DNA of 20,866 nucleotides, taken from positions 1-20,866 of the forward strand of contig JAUJNU010000028.1 of NCBI GenBank assembly GCA_030448085.1, given 5' to 3'. The position numbers and the translations under genes were made by a program. Positions 16,015-20,866 of the stretch are shown piece by piece. The notes beneath the pieces were generated by a model. The model was given only the letters and a program-made list of their open reading frames with translations, ran no database searches and had not been told where the DNA came from. The stretch is from Actinomycetota bacterium (lineage in GTDB: Bacteria; Actinomycetota; UBA4738; CADDZG01; WHSQ01). Within the stretch, counting starts at the first letter, position 1, and each line of letters opens with the position of its first letter.

Positions 16015-16841
16015 GCCCACTCTTCTCGAGTAGGAAAGTGACCATGCAGTTCGGGGTCTACGCGCCTCAGCGAGATCGAGTTCGACATCAACGAGGGCGA
16101 GATCTTCCAAGGATCGATCGGCCTAACGGCGCCGGAAAGACGACGCTCTTCAACTGCATCACATCGGCGTTCACTCCTCACGGAGGGCGAGGTGACCGCC
16201 GATTCGCCCATCAAAACGGTCGGACCAGATCGTCCAGGAAGGATCTGCCCGGACCTTCCAGCAGATCCGCCTCTTCCCCGATGATGCACCGCTCTCGAGA
16301 ACGTCCTGGTCGGGATCGACGCCCGCAACAAGACGAGCGTTTTCGGCGCCCTCTTCGGCGGACGGCGCCACAAGCAGGAAGAGGCTCACGGAGAGACGTT
16401 CGGTGTGGAGTTGCTCGACTACGGGGATCAAGAGGTTCGCGAACGACCTGGCCAAGAACCTTTCCTACGGTGACCAACGCCGGCTCGAGATCGCGCAGAG
16501 CGCTGGGGACGAAGCCGCGCCTCGTGCTCCTCGATGAGCCGGCAGCGGGGTATGAACCCGCCGAGAAGAACAGCCTGGGGGACCTGGTAAGGAAGATCAG
16601 GGACTCTGGGGGTAACGGTGCTGTTGATCGAGCACGACATGAAGGTCGTCGCGGCCTCTCGGACCGAGTGGCAGTGATCGACCACGGCGTGAAGATCGCA
16701 GAAGGCAAGCCGGAGGCCGTCCAGAAAGACCCGAAAGTTATCGAGGCCTATCTCGGCGCGGGGGCCGGAGGTAACCCGGGATCTGAAGCGAAGCCCGCTA
16801 GCGGAGCGGGCACGAACGGAGGTGGCGCGAGTGCCAGCTAA
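16011..16841 (+). pseudogene. livG: Branched-chain amino acid type ABC ATPase LivG, multiply frame-broken
   Basis: Read across frames this is LivG, an ABC ATPase powering the importer. Walker A GPNGAGKTT is near 16115-16145, the Q-loop region around TFQQIRLFP near 16255, the signature LSYGDQRRLEIA near 16465, Walker B RLVLLDEPAAG near 16520 and the switch IEHDMKVV near 16630. ATG 16011 has GGGAGGA at 15993-15999 upstream. The tail after AYLGAGAGG is Gly/Ser/Ala rich (GNPGSEAKPASGAGTNGG), longer than usual. At least eight frame changes are seen, including apparent base gains (for example near 16495) as well as losses. The last stretch, from about 16650, is clean and runs to TAA at 16839-16841, overlapping livF. 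Confidence 0.78.
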
Positions 16842-17565
16842 CAACGGCCGTCTCCTCGAGCTGACAGATCTCCAGGTTCGTTACGGCGTTATCGAGGCCG
16901 TCAAAGGCATCTCCCTTCACGTGGGAGAGCGGGAGATCGTCGCGTTGATCGGCGGTAACGGCGCCGGCAAGACCACCACCTTGCGGGCCATCTCGATGGT
17001 TCACCCTCCTGCGTCGGGGACCATGACCTTCGATGGCGAGGACGTGCGGGCCTTGCCTAGCCACGAGGTGGTCACCCGCGGGATCATCCAGGTGCCCGAG
17101 GGACGCCACGTGTTCCCAACGATGTCCGTTGCCGAGAACCTCGAGATGGGATCCTTCCAGCGCAGGAAGGTTCCGAAGAAGCAGTTGGGCGACGAGCTAG
17201 ATCACATCTTCGGCCTCTTCCCCCGCTTGAAGGAGCGGCGCAAACAGGCCGGGGGCACCCTTTCCGGTGGAGAGCAGCAGATGCTCGCGATCGGCAGAGC
17301 CCTCATGGCGAAGCCGAAGCTCCTCATGCTGGACGAGCCATCCATGGGCCTCGCTCCTCAGGTCGTAGAGCGGGTCTTCGAGGTCATCGAGCGGGTGAAC
17401 GGTGAGGGGATCCCGATCCTGCTCATCGAGCAGAACGCCCAGATGGCTCTACAGACCGCCAACCGCGGATACGTCATCGAGACCGGTGAGATCGTTCTGG
17501 AGGATGACGCGAAGAAGCTTCTCGGGAACGACAGAGTTAGGAAGGCCTACCTAGGCGAGGAGTGA
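16831..17565 (+). CDS. livF: Branched-chain amino acid type ABC ATPase LivF
   Basis: An intact 244-residue ABC ATPase of the LivF type, pairing with LivG under the LivH/LivM channel. Visible are Walker A GGNGAGKTTT at 41-50, VPEGRHVFPTMSVAENL at 88-104 (LivF hallmark), signature LSGGEQQML at 144-152, Walker B LLMLDEPSMGLAP at 164-176 and IEQNAQMAL, where Gln-Asn replaces the usual switch His region as in other LivF proteins. I chose GTG 16831 over an in-frame GTG at 16822 because GGAGG at 16818-16822 is ideally placed for 16831. It overlaps the livG end by 11 bases. It is the first clean gene after the broken block. Confidence 0.93.
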   Translation: MPANNGRLLELTDLQVRYGVIEAVKGISLHVGEREIVALIGGNGAGKTTTLRAISMVHPPASGTMTFDGEDVRALPSHEVVTRGIIQVPEGRHVFPTMSVAENLEMGSFQRRKVPKKQLGDELDHIFGLFPRLKERRKQAGGTLSGGEQQMLAIGRALMAKPKLLMLDEPSMGLAPQVVERVFEVIERVNGEGIPILLIEQNAQMALQTANRGYVIETGEIVLEDDAKKLLGNDRVRKAYLGEE

Positions 17566-17605
17566 CATCCCGGCCCCCGGGCCCGGACGGCAAGGAGGTT
17601 CCGTC

Positions 17606-18466
17606 GTGAGAACAAACAAGCGGGTGTCTGTCAAGCTGCTTGCGCTGCTTGCGCTGGCCAGCCTCTTCATCGCAGCGTGCGGTGACCCCGACACCGAGAC
17701 GACCGACCCGGGGGCCCAGCCGGCCACCTCGGCCAGCGAGACCTCGGAAGCCCTGGAGACCAGGGAAGAAGGGATCCTCACCGTCGGGTCCGACATCCCT
17801 TACCCGCCGTTCGAGTTCCGCAAGGACGGCGAGCTCGTCGGTCTCGACATCGACCTCGTCAACGAGATCGCCGCTCGGCTCGAGCTCCAGACCGAGATCG
17901 TCGACACCTCCTTCGACACGATCTTCACGCAGCTGGCCGGTGGCCGCTTCGATGTCGTAGTGGCGGCTTCGACCATCACACCCGAGAGGGAGAAGCAGGT
18001 CAGCTTCTCAGACCCTTATTACAACAACCAGCAGTCACTCACGATCAACACCGCTGAGGACGCCGGCTTCACGAGCATCTCGGAGATCCCCTCGGGGTCG
18101 ACGATCGGCGTTCAGAGCGGGACCACCGGGAAGACCTACGCGGAGGAGAACGTGCCCGAAGGGGTGGAGATCCGCTCCTTCCCCGAGGGCCCCGACGCGT
18201 TCACTGCTCTCGAGGCCGGTCAGGTCGTCGGAGTGGTCCACGACGAGCCGACCGCCCTTGCCGAGGTTGCGGCTCGCGAGGGGCTCGAGGTCGTCGAGAA
18301 GTTCGACACCGGTGAGGTCTACGGCATCGCCGTCGACCCTTCGAACGACGCACTGCTCGAAGCCGTGAACGCGACGCTTCAGGAGATCATCGACGACGGC
18401 ACCTACGAGGAGATCTACTCCCGCTACGCGGACCTGCCCCCGGGCGGGAGTGTGGCCGGCGAGTAG
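17606..18466 (+). CDS. Polar amino acid ABC transporter, substrate-binding lipoprotein
   Basis: A 286-residue lipoprotein of the family 3 extracellular solute-binding proteins (His/Gln/Arg/Glu type). The signal peptide ends in FIAAC with Cys25 as lipid site, followed by a Thr/Ser/Glu-rich linker to about residue 52. The binding domain begins ILTVGSDIPYPPFEF and continues LVGLDIDLVNEIAARL, TSFDTIFTQLAGGRFDVVVA, STITPEREKQVSFSDPYY, IGVQSGTTGKTYAEEN and VHDEPTAL. The GTG at 17606 follows AAGGAGG (17592-17598), a strong ribosome binding site 7 bases away. Only 40 bases separate it from livF, so it may be co-transcribed with it. The exact amino acid cannot be told from the sequence. Confidence 0.92.
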   Translation: MRTNKRVSVKLLALLALASLFIAACGDPDTETTDPGAQPATSASETSEALETREEGILTVGSDIPYPPFEFRKDGELVGLDIDLVNEIAARLELQTEIVDTSFDTIFTQLAGGRFDVVVAASTITPEREKQVSFSDPYYNNQQSLTINTAEDAGFTSISEIPSGSTIGVQSGTTGKTYAEENVPEGVEIRSFPEGPDAFTALEAGQVVGVVHDEPTALAEVAAREGLEVVEKFDTGEVYGIAVDPSNDALLEAVNATLQEIIDDGTYEEIYSRYADLPPGGSVAGE

Positions 18467-18520
18467 ATCGAAAGCGGAGGCCCAGGGCACCCGCCTCGAA
18501 CGGCACCTTCCCGGGATCCG

Positions 18521-19588
18521 ATGATGGCTACACAGCGGCTCCAGGGCTGGCGGGACCGGGTGGGGGAGCTGACCCCGTTATCCGGGATCATCTTCGCCCT
18601 GGGGGCGGTCGCGCTCCTGATCGCAGTGCCGGGGCTGATCCTCTACCTCGTGGTCGAGGGTTTCACCCCCTCCGAGGAGCTGGCGGAGACGGCGGTGAGC
18701 CGGTCCGCCGGCTCCATCGTCTACACAGCGATCGCCGTCGGGGCTATCGCTCTCGTGGCCGGGACCCTCACCTACAAGAGGATGCCGACGAAGGGCGCCC
18801 GCGAGGCGGCCGTCTCCGGCGCGGTTCTAGGGGTGCAGGCGATCCTCTTCTCCGGCCTCTTCCTGTGGTTCAGGAGCGGTGAGAAGTTCCCGGTCTTCGT
18901 GAAGCAGTTCCTCAGCTTTGACATCCTCGGCCCGTTCATGGGGGAGTTCCTGAACGCGGCGAAGAACACGATCACGCTGGCATTGGTCGCCCAGGGGGCG
19001 GGCATGGTGATCGGGCTGATCCTGTCCCTGCTGGTCCTGTCAAACCGGGTCGTGGTGAGAGCCCCGGCCCGTTTGTTCATCAACGTGGTCCGTGGGACTC
19101 CGCTCCTGGTGCAACTGTCGATCGGCTACCTCGGCATAGTCACCGGGCTCGCCCTCGATGTCACGACCTATACCGCTGCCGCGATCGTGCTGGCGCTGAA
19201 CGCCGGGGCCTACAGCGCCGAGATCTTCCGGTCCGGGATCCAGTCGCTGGAGCGTGGCCAGATGGAGGCCTCACGGTCGCTCGGGATGTCCTACATGCAG
19301 GCGATGGGTTACGTGATCGTCCCGCAGGCGGTGAGAAGGGTCATCCCGCCGATGACGAACGAGTTCGTGATCCTCATCAAGGACACCTCTCTCGTAGCGT
19401 TCCTGGGGCTCACGTTCGCCCAGCGCGAGCTGCTGTCCTGGGGCAGCGATTCCTACTCGGAGCTGTTCAACTCCACCCCGCTCCTCGTGGCCGCACTCGG
19501 CTACCTGTTGGTGACGATCCCGTTGATCAGGTTGGTGACCGCGCTGGAGACGCGTCTTCGCAGCGGCCTCGTGGGGATCGGAGCGTAG
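18521..19588 (+). CDS. Polar amino acid ABC transporter, permease with N-terminal membrane extension
   Basis: A 355-residue membrane protein, against about 220 residues for most members of the His/Glu/Gln/Arg permease family. Residues 140-355 are the standard permease with five membrane spans (about 146-172, 186-210, 215-235, 281-300, 320-342) and the EAA coupling motif [20 protein letters not shown] at 249-268. The first 130 residues add three hydrophobic spans (about 22-46, 64-85, 97-117) of unknown role. A single permease gene implies a homodimer. ATG codons at 18521 and 18524 are both possible starts. The stop shares one base with the next gene (TAGTG). Confidence 0.9.
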   Translation: MMATQRLQGWRDRVGELTPLSGIIFALGAVALLIAVPGLILYLVVEGFTPSEELAETAVSRSAGSIVYTAIAVGAIALVAGTLTYKRMPTKGAREAAVSGAVLGVQAILFSGLFLWFRSGEKFPVFVKQFLSFDILGPFMGEFLNAAKNTITLALVAQGAGMVIGLILSLLVLSNRVVVRAPARLFINVVRGTPLLVQLSIGYLGIVTGLALDVTTYTAAAIVLALNAGAYSAEIFRSGIQSLERGQMEASRSLGMSYMQAMGYVIVPQAVRRVIPPMTNEFVILIKDTSLVAFLGLTFAQRELLSWGSDSYSELFNSTPLLVAALGYLLVTIPLIRLVTALETRLRSGLVGIGA

Positions 19589-20331
19589 TGAGCGACGAGC
19601 GGCGGACGCTGATCCGTTTGGAGGGGATCCACAAGTGCTTCGGCGAGCTCCACGTTCTCAAGGGGATAGACCTCGATATCGAGCGCGGGGGCGTGCTCGT
19701 AGTGATCGGCCCGTCCGGCTCGGGGAAGTCCACGCTGCTCCGCACGATCAACCTGTTGGAGGAGCCGACGAGCGGGCGCGTGTTCTTCGGCGACACAGAC
19801 CTCACCGACGTTCGCACGAACCTCAACCGGGCCCGCACGGACATCGGCATGGTGTTCCAGTCCTTCAACCTGTTCCCGCACAAGACAGTGCTGCAGAACC
19901 TCACGCTCGCCCTTCGCAAGGTCCTCAAGATGAGCGAGAGCGAGGCGAGGGAGCGGGCTCTGGAGGAGCTCGAGCACGTCGGGCTCGCCGAGAAGGCGAA
20001 GCAGTACCCGGGCCGTCTGTCCGGGGGACAGCAGCAACGGGTGGCGATCGCGCGGGCGCTCGCGATGCGGCCGAAGCTGATGCTCTTCGATGAGGTCACC
20101 TCGGCCCTCGACCCGGAGCTCGTCAAGGAAGTGCTGGACACGATGCGGAGGCTTGCCGACGAGGGCATGACGATGGTCGTCGTGACGCACGAGATGGGCT
20201 TTGCCCGGGAGGTGGGGACGAGGCTCATCTTCATGGACGACGGAAAGCTGGTCGAGGATGGGTCGCCGAAGGAGGTCTTCGCGAACCCCCGCGACCCCCG
20301 CTGCCAGGCGTTCCTCTCGCACGTCCTGTAG
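19588..20331 (+). CDS. Polar amino acid ABC transporter, ATPase (GlnQ/HisP type)
   Basis: A 247-residue ATPase driving the importer. Walker [10 protein letters not shown] is at 41-49, the Q-loop [11 protein letters not shown] at 88-98, signature [15 protein letters not shown] at 144-158, Walker [14 protein letters not shown] at 164-176 and the switch His201 in [11 protein letters not shown]. The family hallmark [11 protein letters not shown] is present. The GTG start overlaps the permease TAG by one base, so the proteins are probably made in step. The gene ends 3 bases before the convergent DUF554 gene, leaving no room for a separate terminator. Confidence 0.95.
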   Translation: MSDERRTLIRLEGIHKCFGELHVLKGIDLDIERGGVLVVIGPSGSGKSTLLRTINLLEEPTSGRVFFGDTDLTDVRTNLNRARTDIGMVFQSFNLFPHKTVLQNLTLALRKVLKMSESEARERALEELEHVGLAEKAKQYPGRLSGGQQQRVAIARALAMRPKLMLFDEVTSALDPELVKEVLDTMRRLADEGMTMVVVTHEMGFAREVGTRLIFMDDGKLVEDGSPKEVFANPRDPRCQAFLSHVL

Positions 20332-20334
20332 AGG

Positions 20335-20866
20335 TCAGCTGCTGAAGGCGGCCACGGCTCCCGCGATCCCGGGAGCGATGAACGCCGCCGGCAAGAGGTT
20401 CACGACTTGGATCTCTTTTATCTCGAGCAGGCGGATCCCTATGCCCAGGACGAGGATGCTTCCCGCGACGGATAGTTGGGCGAGCACCTCGGGGGCCAGG
20501 AGCGGGGCGACGAGCGTCGCGATCGCCGTTATCCCGCCCTGGTAGAACGCGATCGTGGCAAGGGAGGCCAGCGCCCCGACCCCGTATATGGATCCGAAGC
20601 CGATCGAGACGATCCCGTCGAGGGTGCTCTTGATGGCGAGGAGCCTGATGCTGAGGCCGAGGCCGTCCTCGACCGCCCCCAACAGGGTGAGGGGGCCGAC
20701 GCAGAAGACGGTGGAGGCAACGACGAAGCCCTCGACGAACCTGGGGCTCCGGATGCCGCGATCTTCGGCGGGGCCCTCCGCTGCGTCTCCGACGAGGCGC
20801 TTGCGGACCCAGGCTCCGAGAGCCTCGAGCCGCTCCTCCAACCGCAGCGCTTCGCCGACCACGGCC
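20335..20866 (-). CDS. DUF554 family membrane protein (5' end outside window)
   Basis: The C-terminal 177 or so residues of a membrane protein of the DUF554 (YdfK-like) family, whose function is not established. Recognisable are GEALRLEERLEALGAW, RFVEGFVVASTVFCVGPLTLLG, KSTLDGIVSIGFGSIYGVG, FYQGGITAIATLV and LEIKEIQVVNLLPA, with at least four hydrophobic spans. (The second motif is given in part; it runs from about residue 41.) A GTG at 20862 could be read as a start, but family members have about 50 more N-terminal residues, so the gene very likely continues beyond the right edge. It is convergent with the ABC ATPase. Confidence 0.85.
   Translation of the reverse strand, partial: AVVGEALRLEERLEALGAWVRKRLVGDAAEGPAEDRGIRSPRFVEGFVVASTVFCVGPLTLLGAVEDGLGLSIRLLAIKSTLDGIVSIGFGSIYGVGALASLATIAFYQGGITAIATLVAPLLAPEVLAQLSVAGSILVLGIGIRLLEIKEIQVVNLLPAAFIAPGIAGAVAAFSS

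Noticed and set aside
11791..16841. Programmed frameshifting in the broken genes
   Set aside because: There are far too many shifts, in both directions, without slippery sites or shared context; error or decay explains them better.
1..20866. CRISPR array, toxin-antitoxin pair, insertion sequence or biosynthetic gene cluster
   Set aside because: No regularly spaced repeats, transposase, terminal inverted repeats or matching gene families were found on reading both strands.

Overview
The window is GC-rich, densely coding DNA, most likely from an actinobacterium (Actinomycetota). Four things suggest this. The his genes run straight into the trp genes in the order hisD-C-B-H-A-F-(peptidase)-hisI-trpE-...-trpC-B-A, the chained arrangement known from Streptomyces and Mycobacterium. 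GTG starts and 4-base ATGA/GTGA overlaps are frequent. A PdtaR-like ANTAR response regulator lies downstream. Several genes have TANNNT -10 elements placed so that transcripts would be leaderless. I cannot place it below phylum level.

Region 1 (1-10659) is histidine and tryptophan biosynthesis, all on the plus strand. It holds the end of hisD, then hisC, hisB, hisH, hisA, hisF, an M24 (Xaa-Pro type) metallopeptidase, hisI, trpE, trpC, trpB and trpA. Most junctions overlap by a few bases, so translation is probably coupled. Two genes interrupt the run between trpE and trpC: a small minus-strand PRC-barrel-like gene and a divergent plus-strand lipoprotein that looks like an M28 peptidase with lost metal ligands. 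trpD, trpG, trpF and hisE are not in the window. trpE carries one frame break and trpB four; all the protein is still readable across frames.

Region 2 (10660-11500) holds hairpin-rich spacer, a frame-broken C-terminal part of a LAGLIDADG endonuclease-like protein, and an intact tRNA-Leu(CAA).

Region 3 (11511-17565) has a small coiled-coil protein, a PdtaR-like response regulator and a branched-chain-amino-acid type ABC importer (livK, livH, livM, livG, livF). From about 11880 to 16700 every gene is broken by many small indels, yet the protein families can be followed end to end by switching frame. livF and everything after it are clean. This is either a low-quality stretch of sequence or a recently decayed block; I favour sequence error.

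Region 4 (17606-20331) is an intact polar-amino-acid ABC importer: binding lipoprotein, permease with an unusual N-terminal membrane extension, and ATPase. It is convergent with a partial DUF554 membrane protein that runs off the right edge.

The overall theme is amino acid supply: His and Trp synthesis followed by two amino acid uptake systems. I saw no CRISPR array, insertion sequence, prophage or clear novel defence system. The most unusual items are the degenerate peptidase/PRC pair inside the trp cluster, the altered TrpC residue, the endonuclease remnant by the tRNA, and the block of broken liv genes.
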